Source of the DNA: Alkalilimnicola sp. S0819 | GTDB taxonomy: Bacteria; Pseudomonadota; Gammaproteobacteria; Nitrococcales; WHIW01 | Direction: 5' to 3' | Length of the DNA stretch: 64,000 nt | Assembly (NCBI RefSeq): GCF_009295635.1 | Contig: NZ_WHIW01000001.1 | Location: 99,335 to 163,334, forward strand | Part shown: in pieces, positions 33,557-45,439 of the stretch | Numbering within the stretch: position 1 is the stretch's first letter | Layout: the number at the start of each line of letters is the position of its first letter | Translations under genes and position numbers: made by a program | Notes under the pieces: generated by a model | Database searches by the model: none | The model's input: the letters and a program-made list of their open reading frames with translations, nothing else | What the model was told of the DNA's origin: nothing

Positions 33557-33575
33557 TCGCGGCTCGTGGCCGCGA
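33557..33575. repeat. Short palindrome, core of the REP-like family
   Basis: TCGCGGC and GCCGCGA face each other across a five-base spacer 17 bases after the miaB stop. The sequence matches the inner part of the larger REP-like elements. It could act as a weak terminator or RNA stabiliser between miaB and phoH. Confidence 0.4.
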
Positions 33576-33620
33576 ATCCCCCTTGCCAAGCCGCCAGCCC
33601 GGTGACAAGGTACGCCCTAT

Positions 33621-34628
33621 ATGCCCATGCCGCGCACAGGAGCGCCCGGAACACCCTTGAACGATCAGCCCCGGACCCTCGACTTCGAGCTCAGCCCCGC
33701 CGACAACCAGCAACTGGCCAACCTCTGCGGGCAACTGGATGAAAATCTCCGCCAGGTGGAGCGCCGCCTGGGTGTGGAGCTCAAGAACCGGGGGCATCGC
33801 TTCCGGGTCATTGGCCCGGCGCGGGTGGTGGAGGCGGCGCGCAAGGTGCTGGAAGACCTCTACGCCCAGGCGGCGAAGAGCGCGCTCAGCCCCGACACCA
33901 TTCACCTGGCCCTGCAGAGTTCCGACGTCCAGGCCCGCCTGGAGCAGCCCGTGGACGACCCCGGCGAGGTCACCATCCGCACCCGCAAGATGGAAGTGCG
34001 CGGCCGCGGTCCGAACCAGCGGCGCTATCTGCACAATATCCTCACCCATGACCTGAACTTCGGCGTGGGCCCGGCGGGTACCGGCAAGACCTATCTGGCC
34101 GTGGCCTGCGCGGTGGATGCACTGGAGCGCGACCTGGTGCAGCGCCTGGTGCTGGTGCGCCCGGCGGTGGAGGCGGGCGAGCGGCTGGGCTTTCTGCCCG
34201 GGGATCTTGCCCAGAAGGTGGACCCGTACCTGCGCCCGCTCTACGACGCGCTGTATGAAATGCTCGGCTTCGAGCGGGTGGCCAAGCTCATCGAGCGCAA
34301 TGTCATCGAGATCGCGCCGCTCGCCTACATGCGCGGTCGCACCCTGAACCACTCCTTCATCATTCTGGACGAAGCGCAGAACACCACGGTGGAACAGATG
34401 AAGATGTTCCTCACCCGCCTGGGCTTCGGCTCCACGGCGGTGGTGACCGGCGACGTGACCCAGGTGGACCTGCCCCACGGCAAGCCCTCGGGCCTGCGCG
34501 ACGCCATCGAGGTGCTGCGCGACGTGAAGGGGGTGAGTTTCACCTTCTTCAGCGCCCAGGATGTGGTGCGCCACACCCTGGTCCAGCGCATCGTGCAGGC
34601 CTATGATCAGGTCTCCCCCCATGCTTGA
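33621..34628 (+). CDS. ybeZ: PhoH-like ATPase (YbeZ)
   Basis: 335 residues. An N-terminal KH-like region (about 20-110) precedes the PhoH ATPase core, with the Walker A motif [11 protein letters not shown] at about 148-158 and Walker [11 protein letters not shown] at about 247. [23 protein letters not shown] follows. PhoH/YbeZ partners the rRNA-maturation nuclease YbeY, and the gene overlaps ybeY by 8 bases. ATG 33621 or ATG 33627 could be the start; neither has a clear ribosome site. Confidence 0.92.
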   Translation: MPMPRTGAPGTPLNDQPRTLDFELSPADNQQLANLCGQLDENLRQVERRLGVELKNRGHRFRVIGPARVVEAARKVLEDLYAQAAKSALSPDTIHLALQSSDVQARLEQPVDDPGEVTIRTRKMEVRGRGPNQRRYLHNILTHDLNFGVGPAGTGKTYLAVACAVDALERDLVQRLVLVRPAVEAGERLGFLPGDLAQKVDPYLRPLYDALYEMLGFERVAKLIERNVIEIAPLAYMRGRTLNHSFIILDEAQNTTVEQMKMFLTRLGFGSTAVVTGDVTQVDLPHGKPSGLRDAIEVLRDVKGVSFTFFSAQDVVRHTLVQRIVQAYDQVSPHA

Positions 34629-35070
34629 GCTTGACGTTCAATACGCCACCGACGCCCCTGCGCCGGACGAGGCCACCCTGCGCGGCTGGACGGAAACCGC
34701 CCTCGCCGGTCGCCGGGACGAGGCGGAGCTGAGCATTCGCATCGTCGACGAGCCCGAAGGGCAGGATCTCAACCGCGACTACCGCGGCCGGGACTATCCC
34801 ACCAATGTGCTCTCCTTCCCTTACGAGGCTCTGCCCGGGGTGGAGCTGCCTCTGCTCGGCGATCTGGTGATCTGCGCGCCGGTGGTGGCCCGCGAGGCCG
34901 CCGAGCAGGGCAAGGCGCTGGATGCCCACTGGGCGCACATGCTCATACATGGCTGTCTGCATCTGCTGGGCTATGATCATGAGGACGACGCCGAGGCGCA
35001 GGTCATGGAGACCCTGGAGCGGGACTTGCTCGCCTCCCTGGGCTTCCCTGACCCCTACGCCAGCGACTAA
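34621..35070 (+). CDS. ybeY: Endoribonuclease YbeY
   Basis: 149 residues from ATG 34621, which overlaps the end of the PhoH gene; the frame is open further upstream but only inside phoH. The zinc-binding motif [16 protein letters not shown] at about 110-125 carries the three histidines. [17 protein letters not shown] is the other conserved block. It works in 16S rRNA 3'-end maturation and ribosome quality control, and is usually co-transcribed with phoH. Confidence 0.95.
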   Translation: MLELDVQYATDAPAPDEATLRGWTETALAGRRDEAELSIRIVDEPEGQDLNRDYRGRDYPTNVLSFPYEALPGVELPLLGDLVICAPVVAREAAEQGKALDAHWAHMLIHGCLHLLGYDHEDDAEAQVMETLERDLLASLGFPDPYASD

Positions 35071-35077
35071 ACTGCGC

Positions 35078-35096
35078 GCCGGGCGATCCGCCCGGC
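35078..35096 (+). terminator. GC hairpin between ybeY and the CorC gene
   Basis: Eight-base arms (35078-35085 and 35089-35096) pair perfectly around ATC. No T tract follows, so it is more likely an mRNA-stability or partial attenuation structure than a full terminator. It sits 7 bases after the ybeY stop. Confidence 0.35.
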
Positions 35097-35118
35097 GACC
35101 GACACATGTGAAGGTTCG

Positions 35119-35982
35119 ATGAGCGAAGACCGACCTAGTCCGTCTACCACCGCCCAGCGTTCATGGCTGGGCCGGCTGAGCCAGGCATTCTCCAGCACCC
35201 CCACGGACCGGGAGGAGTTAACGGATCTGATCCGCGAGAGCCAACAGAAGGGCCTCGTCGATGCCGATGCGCTGGCGATGATCGAAGGGGTGCTGCACGT
35301 CTCCGAACTGCAGGCCCGCGACATCATGGTCCCCCGCTCCCAGGTGGCGGCCCTGTCCCGGGACGCCAGTCCGCAGGAGTTGCTCCCCATCATCGTTGAA
35401 ACCGGCCATTCCCGCTTTCCCGTCACCGGCGATAACCGCGATGACGTGGTGGGTATCCTCATCGCCAAGGATCTGCTGGCCATGTTCGCCAACCAGGGCA
35501 ACGGCCAGGAGCTGCGCATTCGCGAGATCCTGCGCCCGGCGCTGTTCATCCCCGAGGCCAAGCGGCTGGATGCCCTGCTCAAGCAATTCCGCGAAAGCCG
35601 CAACCATCTGGCGGTGGTGGTGGACGAGTACGGCGGCATGGCCGGCATCGTCACCATCGAGGACGTGCTGGAGCAGATCGTCGGTGATATCGGCGATGAG
35701 CACGACTTCGAGGAGGACACCCAGATCCTCACCCACGAGAACGGCCACACCATCGTCAAGGCGCTCACGCCCATCGAGGACTTCAACGAGCACTTCGGCA
35801 CGGCCTTCTCCGATGAGGAATTCGACACCATCGGCGGCCTGGTGGCTCACTCCTTCGGCCGGTTGCCGCGCCGCGGCGAGAGCGTGGAGCTGGGTGCGTT
35901 CCGCTTCCAGGTGATCCGCGCCGATAACCGGCGCATCCACCTGCTGATGGTCACCCGGGCCGAAACGGGAACCACCCAATAG
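35119..35982 (+). CDS. corC: CNNM/CorC-family CBS-domain protein
   Basis: 287 residues without membrane segments. It has an N-terminal lead with IEGVLHVSELQARDIMVPRSQV, two CBS domains (about 70-190; FPVTGDNRDDVVGILIAKDLL and HLAVVVDEYGGMAGIVTIEDVLEQIVG), and a C-terminal CorC/HlyC domain with FGTAFSDEEFDTIGGLVAHSFGRLPRRGE. Relatives are linked to Mg2+/Co2+ efflux and to envelope integrity. It belongs to the conserved ybeY-corC-lnt run and ends 2 bases before lnt. Confidence 0.9.
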   Translation: MSEDRPSPSTTAQRSWLGRLSQAFSSTPTDREELTDLIRESQQKGLVDADALAMIEGVLHVSELQARDIMVPRSQVAALSRDASPQELLPIIVETGHSRFPVTGDNRDDVVGILIAKDLLAMFANQGNGQELRIREILRPALFIPEAKRLDALLKQFRESRNHLAVVVDEYGGMAGIVTIEDVLEQIVGDIGDEHDFEEDTQILTHENGHTIVKALTPIEDFNEHFGTAFSDEEFDTIGGLVAHSFGRLPRRGESVELGAFRFQVIRADNRRIHLLMVTRAETGTTQ

Positions 35983-35984
35983 CC

Positions 35985-37541
35985 ATGCGGACGGCGCTGC
36001 AGCGCTGGCTGGCCGGGCGCCGCGCCTGGCTCGCGGGGCTGGCCGGCGGCGCGGCGCTGCCGCTCGGCTTCGCGCCCTTCGAATGGTGGTGGCTGGCGCC
36101 CTTCGCGCTGTCTCTGCTGTTCGTCCCCGCCCTGTGCGCGCCGCGCCGCCAAGCACTGCTGAGTGCCTGGTGTTTTGGTTTTGCCAGCTTTGGGCTGGGC
36201 TGCTGGTGGGTGTATATCAGCATCAGCCAGTTCGGCGGCGGGCCACTGGTGGCGGTGTTCGTCTGCCTGGTGCTGGCCGCCGTGTTCGCGCTGTTTCCCC
36301 TGTTGGCCGTGTGGCTGACGCGGCGACTGTGCCCGCGCCCCGGGCCGGCGGCTTTCCTGTTGGCCTTGCCGGCCGCGTGGATACTGGTGGAATGGCTGCG
36401 CAGCTGGTTGCTCACTGGCAATCCCTGGCTGAGCGTGGGCTATACCCAGACCGGCTATTGGCTGAGCGGTGTGGCGCCGGTGTTCGGCGTGCTGGGGGTG
36501 GGGCTGCTGTTGTGCCTGGCGGCGGGCCTGCTGGCCTGGTCGGTGGCAAAAGCTTTTCTCCTTCCCGGCGCCTCCCCGGCAGGCGCGGCTCCTGGCCGTG
36601 AATCTTTCTCGCAAAACCGGACTCGCGGCCATGCGTCGCTCCTGCAGCTGGGTGTGCCCCTCCTGGTCCTGCTCCTCCTGCCCCCAGCCCTGGACCGCGC
36701 CTGGAGCACGCCCACCGGCGAGCCGCTGCGCGTCGCCCTGGTCCAGGGCAACGTCCCGCAGGGTGAGAAGTGGCTGCCCGAGCAGCGCCTGCCCACCTTG
36801 GAGCGTTACGTCTCGCTCACGGTCCGGAACTGGGATGCGGATCTGGTGCTCTGGCCCGAGACGGCGGTGCCCGATTACGCCCACCGGGTGGAAGAAATGC
36901 TGCTGCGCCCCCTGCGCCGCGAGGCCGCGCGCCACGGCACGGCGGTGGTCTTCGGCGCCCCGGTGCACGATTTCAATGATCGCCAGGCCTACAACAGCCT
37001 GGTGACGCTGGACGGACGGCGCTACGACAAGCGCCATCTGGTGCCGTTCGGCGAGTACGTGCCGCTGCGCGACGTGCTGGGCCGGGCGTTGGATTTTCTC
37101 GGTGCGCCCATGTCCGACTTCAGCCGCGGCACCGGCCACGGCGTGCTGGAAGTGGCCGGGGTGCCGGCGGCTGCCTCCATTTGCTACGAAGTGATCTTCC
37201 CCGCCGAGATCGCCGAGGCGCTGCCCCATGCCCGCCTGCTGCTCAACGTCAGCAACGATGCCTGGTTCGGCGATTCGCTCGCCATGCACCAGCATCTGCA
37301 GATGGCCCGCATGCGCGCCATCGAGACCGCACGCCCCATGATCCGCGCCACCAACACCGGCATCACCGCCCTGATCGATCATCGCGGCAGGGTCACCGAG
37401 CGCCTGCCGGCCTTCCAGACCGGGGTGCTGCGCGGCGAGGTGCAGCCGAGGGAAGGCGGCACCCCTTACGTGCATTGGCGGGACTGGCCGGTGGTCGGGT
37501 TCTGCCTGGTGATGCTGATAGCCGCCCGCCGCCGCGCTTAG
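35985..37541 (+). CDS. lnt: Apolipoprotein N-acyltransferase
   Basis: 518 residues. About seven membrane helices precede a periplasmic nitrilase-like domain. The catalytic triad is visible: E at about 292 (LWPETAVPDY), K at about 348 (YDKRHLVPFGEYVP) and C at about 400 (ASICYEVIFP). It transfers the third acyl chain to lipoproteins, completing their maturation for Lol export. Residues ~199-221, in the loop between two helices, are encoded by a REP-like palindrome (36579-36645). This stretch (GAAPGRESFSQNRTRGHAS) has no counterpart I know in other Lnt proteins. The reading frame stays open through it and the catalytic domain is intact. Confidence 0.94.
   Translation: MRTALQRWLAGRRAWLAGLAGGAALPLGFAPFEWWWLAPFALSLLFVPALCAPRRQALLSAWCFGFASFGLGCWWVYISISQFGGGPLVAVFVCLVLAAVFALFPLLAVWLTRRLCPRPGPAAFLLALPAAWILVEWLRSWLLTGNPWLSVGYTQTGYWLSGVAPVFGVLGVGLLLCLAAGLLAWSVAKAFLLPGASPAGAAPGRESFSQNRTRGHASLLQLGVPLLVLLLLPPALDRAWSTPTGEPLRVALVQGNVPQGEKWLPEQRLPTLERYVSLTVRNWDADLVLWPETAVPDYAHRVEEMLLRPLRREAARHGTAVVFGAPVHDFNDRQAYNSLVTLDGRRYDKRHLVPFGEYVPLRDVLGRALDFLGAPMSDFSRGTGHGVLEVAGVPAAASICYEVIFPAEIAEALPHARLLLNVSNDAWFGDSLAMHQHLQMARMRAIETARPMIRATNTGITALIDHRGRVTERLPAFQTGVLRGEVQPREGGTPYVHWRDWPVVGFCLVMLIAARRRA
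36579..36645. repeat. REP-like palindrome inside the lnt coding sequence
   Basis: The left arm GCAGGCGCGGCTCCTGGCCG (36579-36598) and the right arm CGCGGCCATGCGTCGCTCCT (36624-36643) match the two arms of the intergenic element at 37554-37626 with a few substitutions. Arm order and spacing are the same. It is translated in the lnt frame. Confidence 0.7.
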
Positions 37542-37553
37542 CCCCCGCGCCCC

Positions 37554-37626
37554 TGTAGGAGCGGCTCATGGCCGCGAAATGCCTTCCGCCGCGTCAAAAC
37601 CATTCGCGGCCGTGAGCCGCTCCTAC
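37554..37626. repeat. REP-like palindromic element between lnt and the zinc-ribbon gene
   Basis: The clearest member of the family: TGTAGGAGCGGCTCATGGCC (from 37554, continuing GCGAA) is mirrored by CGCGGCCGTGAGCCGCTCCT (ending at 37623), with about 23 unpaired bases between. It lies 12 bases after the lnt stop and may form a long hairpin that protects or ends the lnt transcript. Confidence 0.8.
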
Positions 37627-37692
37627 TGGACATGCCCCCTCCCAAGCCCTAGCTTGTTCCCATAGGCCTTGCCGCAAACCGGAGCCCCACCC

Positions 37693-38190
37693 ATGAGCGA
37701 GCACCAGAACGAGCAGCGCCTGCTCCGCGGTTACGAGCGCATGCTTCGCCGCCTGCGCGATGACCTCAAGGACCTCTCCCTGCGGGAGGCCCTGGAGCGG
37801 GCCAAGCAGCGCACCGTGGAGTTGGGGGAACTCACCCGTGAGGAAGCCGACCGGGTGGGGGATTTCCTGCGCCGCGATGTGGAAGAGGCCGGCGAATACC
37901 TGGCCGAATCCGATCGGGATCTGCGCGATTGGTTCCACATGGACGTGCAGCTGATCGAGAACTGGCTCTGGGATACCTTCAGCGCCGCCGCCGACCAGAC
38001 CAAGCTGCAGTTGCTGGAGCTGCAGCGCCGCGCCGATGAACAGCAGCGTGTCTACTACAGCGGCGAGATCGTCGGCCCCGGTGCGCTGAAATGCATCAGC
38101 TGCGATTACATTATCGCCTTCAAGGAAGCCGCCCACGTGCCCGCCTGCCCCGATTGCGGCGGCGAGGAGTTCGTGCGTCCGGCGCGGTAG
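37693..38190 (+). CDS. Zinc-ribbon protein of the DUF1451/YbeL family
   Basis: 165 residues from ATG 37693, 8 bases after GGAG; a TTG 24 bases upstream is in frame. The N-terminal two thirds are highly charged and helical (EQRLLRGYERMLRRLRDDLKD, LEEAGEYLAESDRDLRDWFH), a likely coiled coil. The C terminus carries a zinc ribbon: CISCDYII and CPDCGGEEF give the two CxxC pairs. The family is conserved next to leuS in gammaproteobacteria, but its function is not known. Confidence 0.85.
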   Translation: MSEHQNEQRLLRGYERMLRRLRDDLKDLSLREALERAKQRTVELGELTREEADRVGDFLRRDVEEAGEYLAESDRDLRDWFHMDVQLIENWLWDTFSAAADQTKLQLLELQRRADEQQRVYYSGEIVGPGALKCISCDYIIAFKEAAHVPACPDCGGEEFVRPAR

Positions 38191-38203
38191 GTCCGCCGGG
38201 GGA

Positions 38204-40989
<2,786 letters not shown>

Positions 40990-40991
40990 GT

Positions 40992-41516
40992 ATGGGTACG
41001 CGTTCTCTCAACGGCCTGATCAGCCTGCTGCTGGTGAGCCTGCTGGTGGGTTGCGGCTGGCACCTGCGCGGTCAGGGGACGGGGGCCTCCATGGGTGGAG
41101 CTCAGGTGTATCTGTCGGTGCAGGGGGGCCCGGAGCTCGAGAACCGGGTGCGCAGTGAGCTGCTGGCTTCCCAGGCGAACCTGGTGGAGCGCCAGGAGAA
41201 CGCCGATATCGCGCTGTTCGTGCTGGGCGAGCGCCAAGTGCGCGAGATCGTCGGAGTTGATCGGAACATCGACGCCAACGAATACGAGCTCCGTTACAGG
41301 CTCAGTTACCGGGTGGAAAACGGCGAAGGCGTGGAGCTGCTGCCGGCCAGTCAGAGCAGCAGCGTGCGCTCCTATGAGTACGATGCCGACAACGTCCAGG
41401 CCAGCCGTGCCCGGGAAGAGCGCCTGAGCCAGGAGCTGCGCTACGACGCCGTGCGCCTGATGCTCCTGCGCGTCCAGTCCCTGCTGGGCGCCACCGCCGA
41501 GCCCGAGGCGGAGTAA
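40992..41516 (+). CDS. lptE: LPS-assembly lipoprotein LptE (RlpB)
   Basis: 174 residues starting at ATG 40992, 2 bases after leuS. A signal peptide ends in the lipobox LLVGC, followed by GWHLRGQG, the typical LptE N terminus. The middle has QVYLSVQGGPELENRVRSELLAS and the later EYELRYRLSYRVENGEG. LptE plugs the LptD barrel in the outer membrane and helps insert LPS, which here would carry the O-antigen made by the left half of the window. The leuS-lptE-holA order is conserved. Confidence 0.93.
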   Translation: MGTRSLNGLISLLLVSLLVGCGWHLRGQGTGASMGGAQVYLSVQGGPELENRVRSELLASQANLVERQENADIALFVLGERQVREIVGVDRNIDANEYELRYRLSYRVENGEGVELLPASQSSSVRSYEYDADNVQASRAREERLSQELRYDAVRLMLLRVQSLLGATAEPEAE

Positions 41517-41537
41517 CCGCGATGCGGCCCACCTCTC

Positions 41538-41560
41538 CCCCTGCAGGAGCGGCCTGAGCC
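41538..41560. repeat. Half REP-like element supplying the holA leader
   Basis: CCTGCAGGAGCGGCCTGAGCC matches one arm of the palindromic family and lies just before the GTG of holA. Its AGGAG (41545-41549) is the only ribosome-site-like sequence there, 12 bases from the start. Translation of holA may therefore use sequence that came from the repeat. Confidence 0.5.
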
Positions 41561-41561
41561 C

Positions 41562-42578
41562 GTGCTGAACCCGCGCCAACTCCCCCAGCAGCTCGCCCAA
41601 CAACTCTCTCCGGTCTACCTGGTGGCCGGCGAAGAGCCTCTGCTGCTGGAGGAAGCCCTGGACGCCATCCGCGCCGCCGCCCGCAAGGCCGGTCACAGCG
41701 AACGCGAAGTCCTGGAAGTCGGCACTGGCTTCGACTGGAACCGCCTCGCCGAGGCCTCCGGCAGCCTCTCCCTGTTTGGCGATCGGCGCATCCTCGAGCT
41801 GCGCATTCCCAACAGCAAGCCGGGCAGGCCCGGCAGCCAGGCCATCGGCGACTACTGCGCGCGTCCACCCGAGGACACGGTGCTGATCATCAGCTGCGGC
41901 CGGCTGGACGCCAGCCAGCGCAAGTCCGCCTGGGTGCGCAAGATCGAGCAGGCCGGCACTTTCCTCTACGTCTGGCCGGTGAGCGGGCGGGCGTTCGCCG
42001 GCTGGCTCGCCCAGCGCCTGCGCGAGCGGGGCCTCACCCCCAGCCGCGAGGCCCTGGCGCTGCTGGAACAGCGCGCCGAGGGCAATCTGCTCGCCGCCGC
42101 CCAGGAAATCGACAAGCTGCAATTGCTCCACGGCGAAGGGCCTTTGGCGCTGGAACAAGTCCAGGCCGCGGTGGCCGACAGCGCCCGTTACGATGTCTTC
42201 GACCTGAGTGACGCGGTGCTCGCCGGCGACCCGGCCCGGACACTGCGCATCCTCCACGGGCTGCGCGCCGAAGGGGTGGAGCCCACCCTGGTGCTCTGGA
42301 CCCTGGCCCGGGATCTGCGCCTGCTGGCGGAGCTCGCCGCCGAGCAGGCCCGGCGCGGTGATCCGGCCGGCGTGCTCAAGCGCGAGCGGGTCTGGAAGAG
42401 CCGCGCCGAGCAGCTGCGCACCGCCCTGCGCGGCACGCCGGCCAGCACCTGGGAGACCTTGCTCGCCCGCGCCGCCCGCGCCGACCGCGCCTTGAAGGGG
42501 GTGGGAGAAGGCAGACCCTGGGACGAGTTGTTACAATTGGCCATATTGTTCGCCCGCGCCGCGGGCGCGCAGCGCTAG
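41562..42578 (+). CDS. holA: DNA polymerase III delta subunit
   Basis: 338 residues from GTG 41562. The N-terminal domain has [30 protein letters not shown], the delta-subunit start. [21 protein letters not shown] and [28 protein letters not shown] follow. The helical lid and collar domain include [24 protein letters not shown] and [25 protein letters not shown]. It opens the beta clamp within the clamp loader. Confidence 0.95.
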   Translation: MLNPRQLPQQLAQQLSPVYLVAGEEPLLLEEALDAIRAAARKAGHSEREVLEVGTGFDWNRLAEASGSLSLFGDRRILELRIPNSKPGRPGSQAIGDYCARPPEDTVLIISCGRLDASQRKSAWVRKIEQAGTFLYVWPVSGRAFAGWLAQRLRERGLTPSREALALLEQRAEGNLLAAAQEIDKLQLLHGEGPLALEQVQAAVADSARYDVFDLSDAVLAGDPARTLRILHGLRAEGVEPTLVLWTLARDLRLLAELAAEQARRGDPAGVLKRERVWKSRAEQLRTALRGTPASTWETLLARAARADRALKGVGEGRPWDELLQLAILFARAAGAQR

Positions 42579-42628
42579 AGCCACCGCCCACACTCCTACA
42601 GGGTTTGAGGCACGTTAACGGACGGATC

Positions 42629-43900
42629 ATGAACGCCATCGTCGAAACCGATATCCAGGACTATATGCGCGAGCTGGGCCGCGCCGCCCGCCAGGCCGGG
42701 CGCGCCATGAGCCGGGCCGAATCCGGCGCCAAGAACGCAGCGCTCGAACACATCGCCGCGCGCATCGAGCAGCACGCCGAGGCCATCGCCGAGGCCAATG
42801 CCCGGGACATGAAGGCCGGCCGCGATAACGGCCTGGACGCCGCGCTGCTGGACCGCCTGGAACTCACCCCCGAGCGTATCCAGGCCATGGCCGACGGCCT
42901 GCGTCAGATTGTCGCGCTCCCCGATCCGGTGGGCGCGATCCGGGATCTGAACTATCGCCCCTCGGGCATCCAGCTGGGCAAGATGCGGGTGCCGCTGGGC
43001 GTGATCGGCATCATCTACGAATCCCGCCCCAATGTGACCGCCGACGCCGCCGCCCTGTGCCTGAAATCCGGCAATGCGGCGATCCTGCGCGGCGGTTCCG
43101 AGGCGATCCACTCCAACCGCGCGATTGCCGAGCACATCCGCGCCGGGCTGGAGCAGGCGGGGCTGCCCGGCGAGGCGGTGCAGGTGGTGGCCACCACCGA
43201 TCGCGCCGCCGTGGGCGAGCTGATCACCATGAACGATTACGTGGACGTGATCGTGCCCCGGGGCGGCAAGGGGCTGATCGAGCGCATCAGCCGGGATGCG
43301 ACCGTCGCGGTGATCAAGCATCTGGACGGCATCTGCCACGTGTACGTGGACGACAAGGCGGATCTGGGCAAGGCCGCGGCCATCGCCTTCAATGCCAAGA
43401 CCCAGCGCTACGGCACCTGCAACACCATGGAAACCCTGCTCGTGCATGAGGCAGTGGCCGCCGAGCTGCTGCCCTCCCTGGCCGAGCGCTACCGGGACGT
43501 GGGCGTGGAGCTGCGTGGCTGCGAGCGCACCCGCGCCATCGTCGAGATGAACGCGGCCAGCGACGAGGACTGGGCCACCGAGTACCTGGCGCCCATCCTC
43601 TCCATCCGCCTGGTGGCTGACCTGGACGAGGCCATGGAGCACATCGAGCGCTACAGCTCCCGGCATACCGAATCCATCGTCACCGAGGACTACAGCCGGG
43701 CCCGGCGCTTCCTGCGCGAGGTGGACTCCAGCTCGGTGATGGTCAACGCCTCCACCCGGTTCGCCGACGGCTTCGAGTATGGCCTGGGCGCGGAGATCGG
43801 GATTTCCACCGACAAGCTCCATGCCCGGGGCCCGGTGGGCCTGGAGGGGCTCACCACCGAGAAGTACGTGGTGCTGGGTGACGGCCACGTCCGGAACTGA
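42629..43900 (+). CDS. proA: Glutamate-5-semialdehyde dehydrogenase (gamma-glutamyl phosphate reductase)
   Basis: 423 residues from ATG 42629; the frame is open to 42605. The ProA pattern is clear: [14 protein letters not shown]-like [32 protein letters not shown], and the nucleophile cysteine in [11 protein letters not shown] at about 264. [13 protein letters not shown] and [31 protein letters not shown] complete it. It makes glutamate semialdehyde in proline synthesis. Proline is a compatible solute, but no other solute genes are adjacent. nadD follows directly. Confidence 0.96.
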   Translation: MNAIVETDIQDYMRELGRAARQAGRAMSRAESGAKNAALEHIAARIEQHAEAIAEANARDMKAGRDNGLDAALLDRLELTPERIQAMADGLRQIVALPDPVGAIRDLNYRPSGIQLGKMRVPLGVIGIIYESRPNVTADAAALCLKSGNAAILRGGSEAIHSNRAIAEHIRAGLEQAGLPGEAVQVVATTDRAAVGELITMNDYVDVIVPRGGKGLIERISRDATVAVIKHLDGICHVYVDDKADLGKAAAIAFNAKTQRYGTCNTMETLLVHEAVAAELLPSLAERYRDVGVELRGCERTRAIVEMNAASDEDWATEYLAPILSIRLVADLDEAMEHIERYSSRHTESIVTEDYSRARRFLREVDSSSVMVNASTRFADGFEYGLGAEIGISTDKLHARGPVGLEGLTTEKYVVLGDGHVRN

Positions 43901-43901
43901 T

Positions 43902-44558
43902 TTGAACCGGCGCCTGCTCGGGATCTTCGGTGGCACCTTCGACCCGGTGCACCACGGGCATCTGCGCCCGGTGCTGGAAGTGCAGCAGGCGCTGAACATG
44001 GCGGGCATGCGCCTGGTGCCCGCCAAGGTCCCGCCCCATCGTCCCCAGCCACGCCTGGCTGCCGACGCGCGGCTGCACCTGCTGCGCCTGGCGGCCGCCG
44101 ACTACCACGGCTTTTCCGTGGACACCCGGGAACTTCAGCGCTCAGGGCCGTCTTATATGGTGGACACCCTGGCCTCGCTGCGCGCGGAGAGCGGCGCCGA
44201 CGACGCCCTGTGTCTGATCCTGGGCATGGACGCGTTCCTGGGCTTGCCCACCTGGTATCGCTGGCGGGAACTGGAGCGTTACGCCCACATCGTGGTGCTG
44301 AACCGCCCCGGCAGCCGCCGCCCGGTGAATGGCGAATTCCGCGACTGGCTGGCCGAGCGCGAACTGCGCACGCCCGCCGGCCTGCGCGAGGCCCCGGCGG
44401 GACGGGTGTGGTTCCAGCCGGTGACCCAGCTCGATATTTCCGCCACATCCGTGCGTCGGCTGATCGCCCAGGGGCGTTCCGCGCAGTTTCTCATGCCGCT
44501 GGCGTGCTGGCGGCTCATGGCCCGAGAGGGCTGGTATGGTTATCCGCAAGTAGGGTGA
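43902..44558 (+). CDS. nadD: Nicotinate-nucleotide adenylyltransferase
   Basis: 218 residues from TTG 43902, one base after proA; GTG 43878 inside the end of proA is an in-frame alternative. The nucleotidylyltransferase motif LGIFGGTFDPVHHGHL is at about 5-20. GMDAFLGLPTWYRWRELERYAHIVVLNRPG follows, and the ISATSVRR (ISSTxxR) motif is near 184. It adenylates nicotinate mononucleotide on the way to NAD. The proA-nadD-rsfS-rlmH order is standard. Confidence 0.94.
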   Translation: MNRRLLGIFGGTFDPVHHGHLRPVLEVQQALNMAGMRLVPAKVPPHRPQPRLAADARLHLLRLAAADYHGFSVDTRELQRSGPSYMVDTLASLRAESGADDALCLILGMDAFLGLPTWYRWRELERYAHIVVLNRPGSRRPVNGEFRDWLAERELRTPAGLREAPAGRVWFQPVTQLDISATSVRRLIAQGRSAQFLMPLACWRLMAREGWYGYPQVG

Positions 44559-44569
44559 GTGCCGCTGTA

Positions 44570-44929
44570 ATGATGAAAGCTGAACTGTCCACCGAGCAGC
44601 TGAACACGCTGGTGATGGGCGCGCTGGAGGATCTCAAGGCCGTCGACCCGGTCATGCTGGACGTGCGCGGGCGCACCTCCATCACCGACCTGATGTTCGT
44701 CGCCTCGGGCAACTCCAACCGCCACGTGAAAGCCATCGCCGACAACGTCCTCGACGCGGTGAAGGAGGCCGGCCTGCGCCCCCTGGGCGTGGAGGGTGAG
44801 AGCGGTTCCGAGTGGGTGTTGGTGGACCTGGGCGACGCGGTGGTGCATGTGATGCTGCCCCAGACCCGGGACACCTACCGTCTGGAAGACGTGTGGTCCC
44901 TGGAGGCGGAAGCGGAAGGCATCGCCTGA
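44570..44929 (+). CDS. rsfS: Ribosomal silencing factor RsfS
   Basis: 119 residues from ATG 44570 (a second ATG follows at once; GTG 44555 is also in frame). The Iojap/RsfS core is present: ALEDLKAVDPVMLDVRG, LMFVASGNSNRHVKAIADNV, GESGSEWVLVDLGDAVVHVM and YRLEDVWS. It binds uL14 of the large subunit and blocks subunit joining during starvation. Confidence 0.94.
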   Translation: MMKAELSTEQLNTLVMGALEDLKAVDPVMLDVRGRTSITDLMFVASGNSNRHVKAIADNVLDAVKEAGLRPLGVEGESGSEWVLVDLGDAVVHVMLPQTRDTYRLEDVWSLEAEAEGIA

Positions 44930-44960
44930 AGCAAGCCGCCTTCTCCATACGGATTCGTCC

Positions 44961-45431
44961 ATGCGCTTACTCATCATCAGCCCCGGTGGCCGGATGCCCG
45001 CCTGGGTCGCCGAGGGCTTTCGGGATTACGCCAATCGCATGCCGCCGCAGTTGCGCCTGGAGCTCATGGAAATCGCCCTGGCCAAGCGCGGCAAGAATGC
45101 CGATCTGCGCCGCGCCCGCGATGAGGAGGGCGCGCGCATGCTGGCCGCGGTGCCGGAGCAGGCGCGTGTGGTGGCGCTGGATGTGCAGGGCAAGCCCTGG
45201 AGCACCGAGCAACTGGCCACGCGCCTGCAAGACTGGCTGCAGGACGGGCGGGACATCGCCCTGCTGGTGGGCGGGCCGGACGGGCTCTCCCCCGGGTGCC
45301 TCGCCCGAGCCGAGGCCCGCTGGTCCCTCTCGGCGCTCACGCTGCCGCACATGCTGGTGCGGGTGCTGCTCGCCGAACAGCTCTACCGCGCCTGGACGGT
45401 TACCGAAAACCACCCCTACCACCGAGCGTAA
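44961..45431 (+). CDS. rlmH: 23S rRNA pseudouridine-1915 N3-methyltransferase
   Basis: 156 residues, the normal RlmH length. SPOUT-fold features are [12 protein letters not shown] (SAM-binding knot) and [33 protein letters not shown], the diagnostic C terminus. It methylates pseudouridine 1915 in helix 69 on 70S ribosomes. It follows rsfS after 31 bases. Confidence 0.95.
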   Translation: MRLLIISPGGRMPAWVAEGFRDYANRMPPQLRLELMEIALAKRGKNADLRRARDEEGARMLAAVPEQARVVALDVQGKPWSTEQLATRLQDWLQDGRDIALLVGGPDGLSPGCLARAEARWSLSALTLPHMLVRVLLAEQLYRAWTVTENHPYHRA

Positions 45432-45439
45432 TCCGCCCC

